A stretch of 64,000 nucleotides of DNA from Leadbetterella byssophila DSM 17132 (lineage in GTDB: Bacteria > Bacteroidota > Bacteroidia > Cytophagales > Spirosomataceae), in the NCBI RefSeq assembly GCF_000166395.1, contig NC_014655.1, positions 1,612,001 through 1,676,000 on the forward strand. Direction: 5' to 3'. Of the stretch, positions 25,047 to 33,829 are shown piece after piece (the stretch's first letter is position 1; each line of letters begins with the position of its first letter). The position numbers and the translations under genes are program-made. The notes below the pieces were generated by a model, which ran no database searches, was not told the origin of the DNA, and worked only from the letters and a program-made list of their open reading frames with translations.

Positions 25047-25586
25047 ATGAAACCTGTACTTTATACACTTCTTACTTTGCTTTTTGTTACATCTTGTAAA
25101 GATAAGGAGGTAGATTTATTACCAATTGATATGCTTACAGGAGGCACATCGAAGACCTGGAATATGGTGGCATTTTCTATTGATGGAGAGCCATTTTTAG
25201 CATCGGATTTGGGGATGACTGATTTAATTACATTTGAAAAAAGGTTTTCCGATGAAAATAACTTAAAGGTTTATCAAGGAACATTTTACGTTTGGCGAAG
25301 TTTAGATGGTGGATCAAATGACTTCATAAAAGCCATTACTAAGTTTGACAATTACACTCTTCACCTAAATGATGTCAATCCCGACGGAAGTATAGCACCT
25401 ACACCTGAGGTTTGGAACGTTGAAATCAAAAATAAGACAAACATTATATTAAAAAATGAAACTATAAACTCTGAAGAGTTCATAAAAGATGAAAATGGAC
25501 AATTCGTACCTAATCCATTTTATGGCCAAAAAACTAGCAGAATATTAGAACTTATTTATCAAGAAGATGCAACTGAGCCCGAATAA
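25047..25586 (+). CDS. lipoprotein, hypothetical
   Basis: 179 residues with lipobox LFVTSC (Cys about 17). After GGTSKTWNMVAFSIDGEPF the sequence alternates strands with conserved aromatic positions, and looks like the lipocalin-like small lipoproteins of Bacteroidota. No catalytic motif. Its stop codon lies in the loop of a terminator hairpin. It stands alone between sucD and convergent mdh. Function unknown. Confidence 0.75.
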   Translation: MKPVLYTLLTLLFVTSCKDKEVDLLPIDMLTGGTSKTWNMVAFSIDGEPFLASDLGMTDLITFEKRFSDENNLKVYQGTFYVWRSLDGGSNDFIKAITKFDNYTLHLNDVNPDGSIAPTPEVWNVEIKNKTNIILKNETINSEEFIKDENGQFVPNPFYGQKTSRILELIYQEDATEPE

Positions 25587-25605
25587 TCCGGGCTCAGTTT
25601 TTTTA
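25571..25605 (+). terminator. intrinsic terminator after the lipoprotein, before convergent mdh
   Basis: AACTGAGCCCG-AATAATC-CGGGCTCAGTT stem of 11 bp followed by seven T. It overlaps the end of the lipoprotein frame. Confidence 0.9.
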
Positions 25606-26535
25606 TTATAAAGCAGCATTCATAGCTCTTACTGCATCAGCAGACTTTTCAAATGCGGCTTTTTCCTCATTAGACAACCTCAAGGTTACAATCTTCTCCC
25701 AACCGTTCCTACCTATCACTACAGGCACACCTAAGCAAATGTCCTTTTGACCATACTCTCCGTTTAAATACACGCAAGAAGGAATGATCTTCTTTTCGTC
25801 TCTAAGTATGGATTCCACCACTTGACCAATAGCTGCACCTGGAGCATACCAGGCAGATGTCCCCAAAAGTCCGGTTAAAGTAGCTCCTCCTACCATCGTT
25901 TTATCAGACACTTCTTTAAGTGCTTCTGCAGATAAGAACCTACTTACCGGAATACTATTCCAGGTAGCTAAACGGGTTAATGGAATCATAGTAGTATCAC
26001 CATGTCCTCCTATCACCATGCCATGTAAGTCACTTTGGGCCACACCCAAGGCTTCACCTAATCTATAGCGAAAACGTGCTGAATCTAATGCTCCACCCAT
26101 TCCTATCACTTTACGCTTAGAAATACCCATTTCTGCAGCAATCTTATAAGTCAAATAGGTCATGGTATCCATTGGGTTAGATACAATCACAATCACGGCT
26201 TTGGGAGAAACCTCTAAAGCTGATTTCACTACCCCACCCACGATCTTAGCATTAGTCCCGATCAACTCCTCACGCGTCATACCCGGCTTACGAGGAATAC
26301 CTGAAGTTACCACTATAACATCTGATTTTGCGGTCTTGCTGTAATCATTGGTCACACCCGTGATCTTTGTATCAAAACCTTCTATGGACGCTGTCTGAGC
26401 TAAATCCATGGCTTTGCCCTCTGCAAATCCCTCTTTAATATCTAGTATCACTACCTCAGACGCTATCTCCTTACGGGCTATGTTATCTGCTGCGGTAGCC
26501 CCTACCGCCCCTGCTCCAATAATGGTAACCTTCAT
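25606..26535 (-). CDS. mdh: malate dehydrogenase
   Basis: 309 residues. NAD-dependent oxidation of malate to oxaloacetate. Rossmann start KVTIIGAGAVGATAADNIA, NAD-selective Asp in VVILDIKEG, substrate-loop Arg residues in TSGIPRKPGMTREELIG, IVSNPMDTMTYLTYK and the catalytic His in VIGGHGDTTMIPL. It is of the LDH-like MDH type usual in Bacteroidota. It has its own promoter and converges on the lipoprotein gene. Confidence 0.96.
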   Translation of the reverse strand: MKVTIIGAGAVGATAADNIARKEIASEVVILDIKEGFAEGKAMDLAQTASIEGFDTKITGVTNDYSKTAKSDVIVVTSGIPRKPGMTREELIGTNAKIVGGVVKSALEVSPKAVIVIVSNPMDTMTYLTYKIAAEMGISKRKVIGMGGALDSARFRYRLGEALGVAQSDLHGMVIGGHGDTTMIPLTRLATWNSIPVSRFLSAEALKEVSDKTMVGGATLTGLLGTSAWYAPGAAIGQVVESILRDEKKIIPSCVYLNGEYGQKDICLGVPVVIGRNGWEKIVTLRLSNEEKAAFEKSADAVRAMNAAL

Positions 26536-26571
26536 TTTAGCTTGAATATGTTATGTTGAACAAATATTATA

Positions 26572-26579
26572 CAAAAATA
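26572..26579 (-). promoter_or_regulatory. -7 promoter box of mdh
   Basis: Minus-strand TATTTTTG fits TAnnTTTG, about 37 bases before the mdh start. The best -33 TTG is 23 bases away, longer than ideal. Confidence 0.5.
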
Positions 26580-26607
26580 TCTTTATTATTTTATTTTTTT
26601 ATCAATA

Positions 26608-26637
26608 TTGAACTTTGATTTTCGTTTTTTATGTTTG
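26608..26637 (+). promoter_or_regulatory. Bacteroidota promoter of the YkvA-like gene
   Basis: TTG (26608-26610), 19-base spacer, TATGTTTG (26630-26637). Predicted leader about 25 nt. Confidence 0.65.
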
Positions 26638-26668
26638 AAGAGTTAGACGTGCTAAAATTCACTTAATT

Positions 26669-27103
26669 ATGAAAAAAACCGGCTTTCTTAAAACCATTTT
26701 GGGGTCCATCTTTTTCAAAAATTCCTTCCTGAAAGCGAGCAGACTATCAAAGAACTCAAAAGGAATCATCCTTTTGCTAGGTACTGTTATTAGTAAGATG
26801 CAATCAGACGGAAAAGGTTCCGCATTTCAAAAGATCAAAGCGAAGGTGAAGTCCTTAGGATTACTCCTCCGTCACTACGCTAACGGAAGTTATCGGAATG
26901 TTGAAACAAAGCACATCATCTTCATATTAGCTGGAATGATCTACTTTCTTTCTCCTGTAGATTTGATTCCTGATATATTGCCACTAGTGGGATTCGCTGA
27001 TGACATCGCGCTGTTTTCATTCATCTATAACAGCTTGTCTAAGGAAGTAGAAAAGTTTGAAATGTGGCTTTTAAATCAAAAAGCGGAAGTGATTCTTGAG
27101 TGA
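26669..27103 (+). CDS. YkvA/DUF1232 family membrane protein
   Basis: 144 residues. A basic N-terminal half with possible amphipathic helices is followed by the DUF1232 signature: IIFILAGMIYFLSPVDLIPD, then ILPLVGFADDIALFSFIYNS, giving one to two membrane helices. The SPVDLIPD and DD motifs are the family hallmark. Function of the family is unknown. Monocistronic by its own promoter and the following tatA promoter. Confidence 0.88.
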   Translation: MKKTGFLKTILGSIFFKNSFLKASRLSKNSKGIILLLGTVISKMQSDGKGSAFQKIKAKVKSLGLLLRHYANGSYRNVETKHIIFILAGMIYFLSPVDLIPDILPLVGFADDIALFSFIYNSLSKEVEKFEMWLLNQKAEVILE

Positions 27104-27147
27104 TGTACTTTTTTAAACTTTTCATTTTAAATCCCATAAAAAAAAAT

Positions 27148-27155
27148 TAATTTTG
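27148..27155 (+). promoter_or_regulatory. -7 promoter box of tatA
   Basis: TAATTTTG fits TAnnTTTG, 23 bases before the tatA start. Confidence 0.5.
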
Positions 27156-27178
27156 TTGAACATTAAAAAAATTGTGAG

Positions 27179-27379
27179 ATGGAGCTGACAACATTATTGT
27201 TTTTGGGATCTCTGGGAGGTTCTGAAATATTTATCATCCTTTTCGTCATACTGTTGTTCTTCGGAGCCAAAAAACTTCCTGAACTAGCCAGAGGCTTAGG
27301 TAAAGGTATCAAAGAATTTAAGGATGCCACTAAAGATGTAAAAGAGAACATCGAAAAGGCGACCAAAATAGAAGATTGA
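27179..27379 (+). CDS. tatA: twin-arginine translocase subunit TatA/E
   Basis: 66 residues. A single membrane helix (FIILFVILLFFGAKKLPELA, with the conserved FG hinge) is followed by an amphipathic helix (GLGKGIKEFKDATKD) and a short charged tail. TatA forms the variable channel for folded proteins carrying RR signal peptides. tatBC is not in the window. A terminator follows directly. Confidence 0.94.
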   Translation: MELTTLLFLGSLGGSEIFIILFVILLFFGAKKLPELARGLGKGIKEFKDATKDVKENIEKATKIED

Positions 27380-27402
27380 TAGAATTCAATAGTTGACATA
27401 CG

Positions 27403-27450
27403 AGAACAACAGTTTTGTGCTTAACACAAGTCTGTTGTTTTTTATTTTTT
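27403..27450 (+). terminator. intrinsic terminator after tatA
   Basis: AACAACAG with CTGTTGTT as outer stem and TTGTG-CTTAA-CACAA as inner stem, followed by a long T run. Its position argues for the downstream start of the GatA gene at 27460. Confidence 0.85.
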
Positions 27451-27459
27451 TACCCTACT

Positions 27460-28863
27460 ATGCAGTATTCGGAGTATAGAGAGCGGCTGTTTGCCGGAGA
27501 ATGGAATTTAAGCGAAGTAGTAGATACCTTCTTAGAGCGCATTAAATCCTATAAACACCTGAATGTTTTTTTAGATGTTTATGAAGAGGAAGCTCGCCAA
27601 AAGGCCAAAGAGATCTCTGAGAAGATCAAAAACGGAAATGCCGGGAGACTAGCCGGTATGGTGATAGGCCTTAAAGATATATTAGCGTACAAAGACCACG
27701 GTCTGCAATGCGGATCAAAGATTCTAGACGGTTTCCAATCCCAGTTTACCGCCACAGCCGTACAGCGCCTCCTCAATGAAGATGCCATCATTATTGGTAG
27801 ACAAAACTGTGACGAATTCGGCATGGGGTCTTCTAATGAGAATTCCGCCTTTGGTCCTACCCTTAACTTTTGGAACGAAAACAAAGTGCCTGGCGGGTCA
27901 TCTGGGGCAAGTGCTGTAGCAGTAGCAGCGGGTTTATGTCATGCCTCCATAGGTTCTGACACCGGAGGTTCAGTTCGTCAACCTTCAGCATTTAACGGAA
28001 CAGTAGGTTTAAAACCTACCTATGGAAGAATTTCCAGATGGGGCTTAGCCGCCTACGCTTCCTCCTTTGACTGTATAGGACCTATTACTTCATCTGTTGC
28101 TGACGCGGCCTTACTTTTAGAGGTGATGGCCGGTAAAGACGAGTACGATAGTACAGCCTCTCCTATAGCACCGGAATTGTACTCTGACTTTACTTCGAAT
28201 CTGGAAAAGAAAAGGATAGGATACTTTAAAGAAGCTCTACATTCTGAAGGACTTGACGAAGGCGTTAAGCAAGCTACTATATCCAAAATTGAGCAATTAA
28301 GATCACAAGGTCACGAGATAGTTGAATTAGATTTCCCTGAACTGAAATACCTCCTTCCCGTTTACTATACACTGACCATGGCGGAAGCTTCTTCTAACCT
28401 CAACCGTTATGATGGAGTAAGGTACGGACATAGAGCAAAAGACGCTAAGAACCTGGAAGAACTCTATAAGAAAACCAGAGGGGAAGGATTTGGAAAGGAA
28501 GTAAAGAGAAGAATTCTTTTGGGAACCTTTATTTTAAGTGCAGAATATTATGATGCATATTATGCAAAAGCTCAGCGTGTGCGCACTTTGATCATTCAAA
28601 AAACGAATGATTATTTTAAAGAGGTAGACTTTATTCTGTCCCCTACTACACCTTCTCCTGCTTTTGATTTAGGAAGAAAAAATGTAAGTGCTACAGAAGC
28701 TTACCTGGAAGATATATACACTGTTCATGCGAACGTCTGCGGGATCCCTGCCATATCAATTCCAAATGGCAAAAGCCCGGAAGGACTGCCATATGGACTG
28801 CAAATTTTGGCTCCATCTTTTGCTGAAAAAGATTTACTGAATTTCGCAAAGCACATAGAATAA
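27460..28863 (+). CDS. gatA: amidase-signature enzyme, GatA-like (Asp/Glu-tRNA amidotransferase A)
   Basis: 467 residues from the ATG at 27460; the frame is open further up but only through the terminator. The Ser-cisSer-Lys triad is visible: Lys in GLKDILAYKDHGLQCGSKIL, cis-Ser in VPGGSSGASAVAVAAG, nucleophile in GSDTGGSVRQPSAFNG. Also NCDEFGMGSSNENSAFGPT and GLPYGLQILAP, characteristic of GatA more than of general amidases. GatA releases ammonia from glutamine to convert misacylated Glu-tRNA(Gln) or Asp-tRNA(Asn). No gatB or gatC is nearby, which is normal in Bacteroidota. Confidence 0.93.
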   Translation: MQYSEYRERLFAGEWNLSEVVDTFLERIKSYKHLNVFLDVYEEEARQKAKEISEKIKNGNAGRLAGMVIGLKDILAYKDHGLQCGSKILDGFQSQFTATAVQRLLNEDAIIIGRQNCDEFGMGSSNENSAFGPTLNFWNENKVPGGSSGASAVAVAAGLCHASIGSDTGGSVRQPSAFNGTVGLKPTYGRISRWGLAAYASSFDCIGPITSSVADAALLLEVMAGKDEYDSTASPIAPELYSDFTSNLEKKRIGYFKEALHSEGLDEGVKQATISKIEQLRSQGHEIVELDFPELKYLLPVYYTLTMAEASSNLNRYDGVRYGHRAKDAKNLEELYKKTRGEGFGKEVKRRILLGTFILSAEYYDAYYAKAQRVRTLIIQKTNDYFKEVDFILSPTTPSPAFDLGRKNVSATEAYLEDIYTVHANVCGIPAISIPNGKSPEGLPYGLQILAPSFAEKDLLNFAKHIE

Positions 28864-28920
28864 ATTAGATAAAAAAAGAGTTTTAATATAGGAATAGTTT
28901 TATTCTACATTTTTTTTTAT

Positions 28921-28928
28921 TAGGTTTG
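28921..28928 (+). promoter_or_regulatory. -7 promoter box of the first LysM transglycosylase
   Basis: TAGGTTTG fits TAnnTTTG; predicted leader about 45 nt to the ATG at 28978. Confidence 0.45.
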
Positions 28929-28977
28929 GATTAGCTTTCCTATTCCTGTGTATTATTTTCAACTCGTAAATGGCATT

Positions 28978-30504
28978 ATGAAGTTATCTAAGTTATTTTT
29001 GGCCTGTTCAGTGGTGACGGTTTTCAGTGGGGGTGTGTGGGGTCAGATTAATGAAGTGGAAGAAGAACCTGTAGTGGTAGAAGAGGTAAAAATCTCCTAT
29101 CCGTACCAGGTTCAGGTGATTGATGAAAGAGACAATGTCCCTTTTACTATTACCGTTCTTGATCCGGAAATTATTAAGGCTCGCCTTAAATCTATAGAGA
29201 AGACCATGCCCATGGTCTACAACGAAAGCGTAGCGTTTTGGTTAAATTATTTCACCCAAAGGAGACCTAATTTCACCAAGACCATGATGGAGGAAATGTC
29301 CTACTATTTTCCCATCTTCGAGAAGATCCTAAAACAAAATGACATGCCGGAAGAGCTAAAATATTTAGCTATTCTCGAATCAGGACTAAACCCTAAGGCA
29401 GTATCCCGCGCTAAGGCTGTTGGTCTATGGCAATTCATGTCATTCACTGGAAAGGAATATGGTTTGACCATCAATGAGTATGTAGATGAAAGGATGCATC
29501 CGGAGAAATCCACAGATGCAGCTTGTAGATATTTGAAGTTTTTAAACCGAATGTTTAATGACTGGGATTTGGCTCTTGCCTCTTACAATACGGGACAAGG
29601 TAGAATCAGCAGAGCCATGAAGAAAACCGGTTTAACAAATTACTGGGACCTACATCCTCATATCCCGAAAGACACTCGTCATTATGTACCTATGTTCATT
29701 TCCCTGGCTTATTTAATGAACTTTGGTCAAGATCATGGAATAGTGCCGGAAAAGGAAAACGTTCGTCCGCCATTGGAGAATATTTATGTTGACAGTAACG
29801 TAGACCTTCAAGTATTAGCTGACTTGACGCAAATTAATCTGGATGAACTTAAAAAGTACAATCCCCATTTAAAAGCCACCGTTTTACCTCAAAGTAAATA
29901 CGGATATGAGATAGCCTTACCTACAACCTCCATGGCCTATTTTTCTGAGAACAGAGCTATGATTCTAGATTCAATAGGTAAGAGATTCAGAAGTGTAGAA
30001 ACCATTACGGCTCCTCAATCTGAAGCTGTTTTAGCAAATGTCATTGCCGAACCTACAGAAGAAGGTACCATTATCATAGGGCGACCAGCAGCAAAGCAAC
30101 AAGTAGCCAGCAATGTTTCTCAAGAATATGTAAGTGTTACTCGCAAAGTAAAGAAAGTACATAAAGTTAAAAGAGGAGAAGTCCTTGGTAAAATTGCTTC
30201 TCACTATGGCGTTTCGGTAAATGATATCAAAAAATGGAACAATAAGTCTAACACGAAAGTAGTAGTGGGAGAAAGCTTAGCCATTTATGTAGATAAGAGT
30301 GAAAAGGTTAAAGCTAACAGCTTAGTAGCAAACAAGTCTTCAGATAACGTAAAACAACCTATCATTCATACCGTTCGTAGAGGTGATACCCTATGGAATA
30401 TTTCACAGAGGTATGAAGGAGTTAGCGTGAATGACCTTAAGAAGTGGAACAATCTTAAAGGAAATAATGTGGTTGTGGGTCAAAAGATCCGTATCCGCGC
30501 CTAA
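28978..30504 (+). CDS. MltD-like lytic transglycosylase with two LysM domains
   Basis: 508 residues from the ATG at 28978, which gives a good signal peptide (LSKLFLACSVVTVFSGGVWG). The SLT catalytic domain (about 95-245) has the active Glu in YLAILESGLNPKAVSRAKAV, then GLWQFMSFTGKEYGL and ALASYNTGQGRISRAM. After a linker come LysM 1 (about 392-437, KVKRGEVLGKIASHYGVSVN) and LysM 2 (about 463-508, HTVRRGDTLWNISQRY), which bind peptidoglycan. It cleaves glycan strands with 1,6-anhydro-MurNAc release. Paralogous to 39229-41514. Confidence 0.93.
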   Translation: MKLSKLFLACSVVTVFSGGVWGQINEVEEEPVVVEEVKISYPYQVQVIDERDNVPFTITVLDPEIIKARLKSIEKTMPMVYNESVAFWLNYFTQRRPNFTKTMMEEMSYYFPIFEKILKQNDMPEELKYLAILESGLNPKAVSRAKAVGLWQFMSFTGKEYGLTINEYVDERMHPEKSTDAACRYLKFLNRMFNDWDLALASYNTGQGRISRAMKKTGLTNYWDLHPHIPKDTRHYVPMFISLAYLMNFGQDHGIVPEKENVRPPLENIYVDSNVDLQVLADLTQINLDELKKYNPHLKATVLPQSKYGYEIALPTTSMAYFSENRAMILDSIGKRFRSVETITAPQSEAVLANVIAEPTEEGTIIIGRPAAKQQVASNVSQEYVSVTRKVKKVHKVKRGEVLGKIASHYGVSVNDIKKWNNKSNTKVVVGESLAIYVDKSEKVKANSLVANKSSDNVKQPIIHTVRRGDTLWNISQRYEGVSVNDLKKWNNLKGNNVVVGQKIRIRA

Positions 30505-30528
30505 ATTTCCTTTTTGAATATACAGAGA

Positions 30529-30556
30529 AGAGAAGCCTAAAAGCTTCTCTTTTTTA
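30529..30556 (+). terminator. intrinsic terminator after the LysM transglycosylase
   Basis: AGAGAAGC-CTAAAA-GCTTCTCT stem of 8 bp followed by T6. Confidence 0.88.
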
Positions 30557-30558
30557 TT

Positions 30559-30566
30559 TAGATTTG
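30559..30566 (+). promoter_or_regulatory. -7 promoter box of nadE
   Basis: TAGATTTG fits TAnnTTTG, 20 bases before the nadE ATG and right after the terminator. Confidence 0.55.
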
Positions 30567-30585
30567 AAGCCAAAATACAGTTGTT

Positions 30586-32568
30586 ATGCTTAAAGTAGGT
30601 GCTGCGGCATTGAACCAAACCCCCTTAGACTGGGCGGGAAATAGGAAGAACATCCTAAAGGCTATTCATGAAGCAAAGGCAGAAGGAGTTCAAATACTAT
30701 GCTTACCAGAACTTTGCATTAGTGGTTACGGATGTGAAGATGCATTCTATGCCCCTGATGTCACCCAAAGAAGTTTAGAAAGCCTTGCCATAGTAGCAGA
30801 AGCTTCTGTAGGCATTGTGACTTGCGTAGGCTTGCCCATACGCCTTAGAAACAAGATTTATAATGCAGCTGCCCTCATTACAGATGGTGAGGTACTGGGT
30901 TTTGTCTTAAAGCAACACCTACCTAATTACGGAGTATTCTACGAGGATCGTTGGTTCCAAAGGTGGAAACCGGGAAAGACAGGTTCTATAAGCTGGAAAG
31001 GAAAAACTTATCCTGTGGGAGATTTATTTTTTGAGATAGGAGGTTACCGCCTTGGGATAGAGATCTGTGAAGATGCGTGGGTCCCACAGCGCCCTGGAAG
31101 TAAATTAAATGAAAAAGGAGTGGATTTCATCTTGAATCCCAGTGCCAGTCCCTTCAGCTTTGGAAAATTCCAAACCCGGGAGAAACTGGTAACAGACGCT
31201 TCTAGAGCCTTCTCTTGTGTTTACATCTATAGCAATTTATTAGGAAACGAATCCGGCCGCTTGATCTTCGACGGAGATACCATGATCAGTACGGGAGGAG
31301 AGCTGGTTGCCTCTTCAGATAGATTTAGTTATGCTGATTATACCTTAACTACGGCTATTGTTGAAGTAGAGACGAACAGAATTGAACAGGCAAAAATCAA
31401 ATCTGAGTACCTTCAGGACTTTAGTTTTATATCCAAAGAACATCAGTGGGAAGAGACCTTTACTCCTACTTCCACTAAAGCCCTTTTGGAGCCTTTTGAA
31501 AGAGGAGGACATCTTAAGGAAGAAGAGTTTGCCCGAGCTGTGAGTTTGGGTCTATTTGATTACCTAAGAAAATCCAGATCCTTTGGTTTTACATTATCCC
31601 TTTCTGGAGGCGCGGATTCCTCTGCTTGCCTGGCACTATGCACTCTAATGCTAAGACTTGCAGAAGAAAGTGTAGGCTTAGAAAAGCTGAAAGACAAATT
31701 AAGTTATATACCGGGAGTAAAGGAATGTCAGGATCTAGCACAGATCCAATCGCTTCTGATGATAACCTTGTACCAAGGAACAAGGAATAGTTCGGAGGAT
31801 ACATTACAGTCGGCCGCTGCCTTAGCCAAAGATTGCGGTGCACGATTCTTTGTCTTTGACATAGATGATTTAGTTAGTTCTTATACAGAGAAGGTAGCGC
31901 AACAGATAGATAGGAAATTAAGTTGGGAGACAGACGATATTCCTTTGCAGAACATCCAAGCCCGGGTACGTGCGCCGGGAGTTTGGCTATTAGCTAATAT
32001 TCACAATCATCTCCTTTTAACTACCTCTAACCGTTCAGAAGCAGCGGTGGGGTACTGTACTATGGACGGAGACACGGCAGGTAGCATTGCACCTATCTCA
32101 GGAATTGATAAGACCTGGTTGAGGACCTGGTTAGTATGGTTAGAAAAAGTAGGTTGTGAAGTCAAAGGCAAACACCTGCGTTTGGAGGGTTTGAAGTATG
32201 TAAACGCATTACAGCCCACGGCTGAACTTCGTCCTATAGAACGGACTCAAACAGATGAAAAGGATTTGATGCCTTATCCTGTTTTGAATCAATTGGAAAT
32301 ATTGGGCATTAGGGATCATCATTCTCCATTGGAATGTTTTAAAAGGATGGAGAAACTGTACAACTACTCTAGGGAGGAGCTTTACACCTGGACCAGGAGG
32401 TTCTTCCAGCTATGGAGCAGGAACCAATGGAAAAGGGAGAGATATGCACCGGGATTTCATTTGGATACCCATAATCTGGATCCTAGAAGTTGGTGCAGAT
32501 TCCCTATCCTTAGTGGTGGTTTCTATGAAGAATTACAAGAATTAGAGGAATACTATCTCAATAGATGA
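30586..32568 (+). CDS. nadE: glutamine-dependent NAD+ synthetase
   Basis: 660 residues. The N-terminal nitrilase-type glutaminase (about 1-290) shows LCLPELCISGYGCEDAF (Glu), the Lys region LKQHLPNYGVFYEDRW and the nucleophile Cys in GIEICEDAWVP. The synthetase part (about 320-660) has the ATP pyrophosphatase loop LSLSGGADSSACLALC, TTSNRSEAAVGYCTMDGD and ELRPIERTQTDEKDLMPY. It makes NAD+ from deamido-NAD+ with ammonia channelled from glutamine. The long two-domain form is common in Bacteroidota. It overlaps the convergent phosphatase gene by 11 bases. Confidence 0.95.
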   Translation: MLKVGAAALNQTPLDWAGNRKNILKAIHEAKAEGVQILCLPELCISGYGCEDAFYAPDVTQRSLESLAIVAEASVGIVTCVGLPIRLRNKIYNAAALITDGEVLGFVLKQHLPNYGVFYEDRWFQRWKPGKTGSISWKGKTYPVGDLFFEIGGYRLGIEICEDAWVPQRPGSKLNEKGVDFILNPSASPFSFGKFQTREKLVTDASRAFSCVYIYSNLLGNESGRLIFDGDTMISTGGELVASSDRFSYADYTLTTAIVEVETNRIEQAKIKSEYLQDFSFISKEHQWEETFTPTSTKALLEPFERGGHLKEEEFARAVSLGLFDYLRKSRSFGFTLSLSGGADSSACLALCTLMLRLAEESVGLEKLKDKLSYIPGVKECQDLAQIQSLLMITLYQGTRNSSEDTLQSAAALAKDCGARFFVFDIDDLVSSYTEKVAQQIDRKLSWETDDIPLQNIQARVRAPGVWLLANIHNHLLLTTSNRSEAAVGYCTMDGDTAGSIAPISGIDKTWLRTWLVWLEKVGCEVKGKHLRLEGLKYVNALQPTAELRPIERTQTDEKDLMPYPVLNQLEILGIRDHHSPLECFKRMEKLYNYSREELYTWTRRFFQLWSRNQWKRERYAPGFHLDTHNLDPRSWCRFPILSGGFYEELQELEEYYLNR

Positions 32569-33649
32569 GGTATTCTCCTAAGAGAGGATAATGATCTGAG
32601 TACTTGTATTCGTGTAAGGTCTTAAATCGAACTATCTTAAACTTCTCCGCCTCGAAGAACTGGTTATCAATTCTGAGAAAGCGGAGAATTTTTCTATAGG
32701 TAAAACCAAAGCCTCTACCCTCCTCTTCGAAGGCATTGAGTAATAATCTTCTCAATTTTCCATAGGCGTATCCGTAGGGAAGTTCGTTCAAATCACCTGC
32801 TATTATGACGGGATAAGGACTTTTATTTATCCAAGATTCTAGAATATTCACTTCGTTACCTCTTTCAGAGAAGCCGTTCTTAAGTTGGACCAGTATATTC
32901 TTAGTTTCTACCTTATTCAAACCATGATCAAAAACTTTGTTGACACGGATACCCATGGACTTTAACTGAAAGTTAATGACTCTAATGGTATCTCCGTTAA
33001 CTACTATGTCAGTGGAGAGCAATCCGTTATTATTTGTAGGCCAGTACATCTCTTCCTTACGAATGATAGGATATATAGAGAAAGTGGCTAAACCTATGGT
33101 CCCTTGGCCTTTATCATTTCCTTGTTGGGAATGCATATAAACATAGTAAGGATTTTTCTCGGCGGTCCTACGTATCAGGTCATAATCAAAGTTTTTGGAA
33201 TCATTATAGAACTCTTGGAAGCATTTTATATCTGCATTCTGTCCCACTACTGTTTCACCTATCCCTTTTGTGATCTTGTCTCCATTTGTAGATTCATTGC
33301 CGTTGAAGTTGGCATACATGATATTATAGCTCAAGAGAGAGAAATCTGCCTTAGCATCAGAAGGCTCTCGAAAATTAAACTTAAAGGTTCTGTCAGTTAT
33401 GGAGTAGGTCATCAATAGCAAAGCCAAAGACAAGAGGGCCTTAGTGGAGCGTCCGAGAGCCCATATTACAAAGAATACAAAGTTCCCTAGGAGTACCAAA
33501 GGAAAAGAGATCATAAGGAATCCACCCAGCCAATGCTGAATGTTTGCTGAAAAGACCAATTGGTACACCAGCAAGCTGTATAAAGCAAACAGGATATTGA
33601 TTAGGAAGAAGAACTTGCGAATAAAATCTGTTACCGCTCGGATAAACAT
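32558..33649 (-). CDS. endonuclease/exonuclease/phosphatase-family membrane protein
   Basis: 363 residues. Three hydrophobic helices fill the first about 95 residues. A C-terminal EEP domain follows (about 105-363): SLLSYNIMYANFNGNE (metal-site Asn), IKCFQEFYND (metal Glu), VINFQLKSMG, VIIAGDLNELPYGYAYGKL (catalytic Asp-x-Asn) and the final YKYSDHYPLLGE with the catalytic Asp-His. The family hydrolyses phosphodiesters or phosphomonoesters in lipids or nucleic acids; membrane-anchored Bacteroidota members are of unknown substrate. The domain probably faces the periplasm or cytoplasm depending on helix count, which I cannot decide. Confidence 0.88.
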   Translation of the reverse strand: MFIRAVTDFIRKFFFLINILFALYSLLVYQLVFSANIQHWLGGFLMISFPLVLLGNFVFFVIWALGRSTKALLSLALLLMTYSITDRTFKFNFREPSDAKADFSLLSYNIMYANFNGNESTNGDKITKGIGETVVGQNADIKCFQEFYNDSKNFDYDLIRRTAEKNPYYVYMHSQQGNDKGQGTIGLATFSIYPIIRKEEMYWPTNNNGLLSTDIVVNGDTIRVINFQLKSMGIRVNKVFDHGLNKVETKNILVQLKNGFSERGNEVNILESWINKSPYPVIIAGDLNELPYGYAYGKLRRLLLNAFEEEGRGFGFTYRKILRFLRIDNQFFEAEKFKIVRFKTLHEYKYSDHYPLLGEYLIY

Positions 33650-33769
33650 CTTAAAGTGCCATGGTCAGTCATACAAAGTAAACAATTAATAGGGGCATTT
33701 CCTTGTAAAAAAGATCTGTAGTGTAATAATTTTTTAAGAAGACACCCTAAAATATTAAAAAAAAAGCTG

Positions 33770-33777
33770 TATTTTTG
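33770..33777 (+). promoter_or_regulatory. -7 promoter box of the rimP-nusA-infB operon
   Basis: TATTTTTG fits TAnnTTTG. Transcription should start near 33783, leaving a leader of about 47 nt that contains a hairpin. Confidence 0.6.
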
Positions 33778-33795
33778 CATGAATTTAAGAAGTGT

Positions 33796-33820
33796 GGAGG
33801 GGGTGGAAACCTCCTTTTTT
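33796..33820 (+). promoter_or_regulatory. leader hairpin with U run before rimP (possible attenuator)
   Basis: GGAGG (33796-33800) and CCTCC (33810-33814) can pair over a 9-base loop and are followed by T6, inside the predicted leader. It looks like a weak intrinsic terminator or a structure controlling entry into the operon. Function inferred only from position. Confidence 0.45.
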
Positions 33821-33829
33821 GATTAATAC

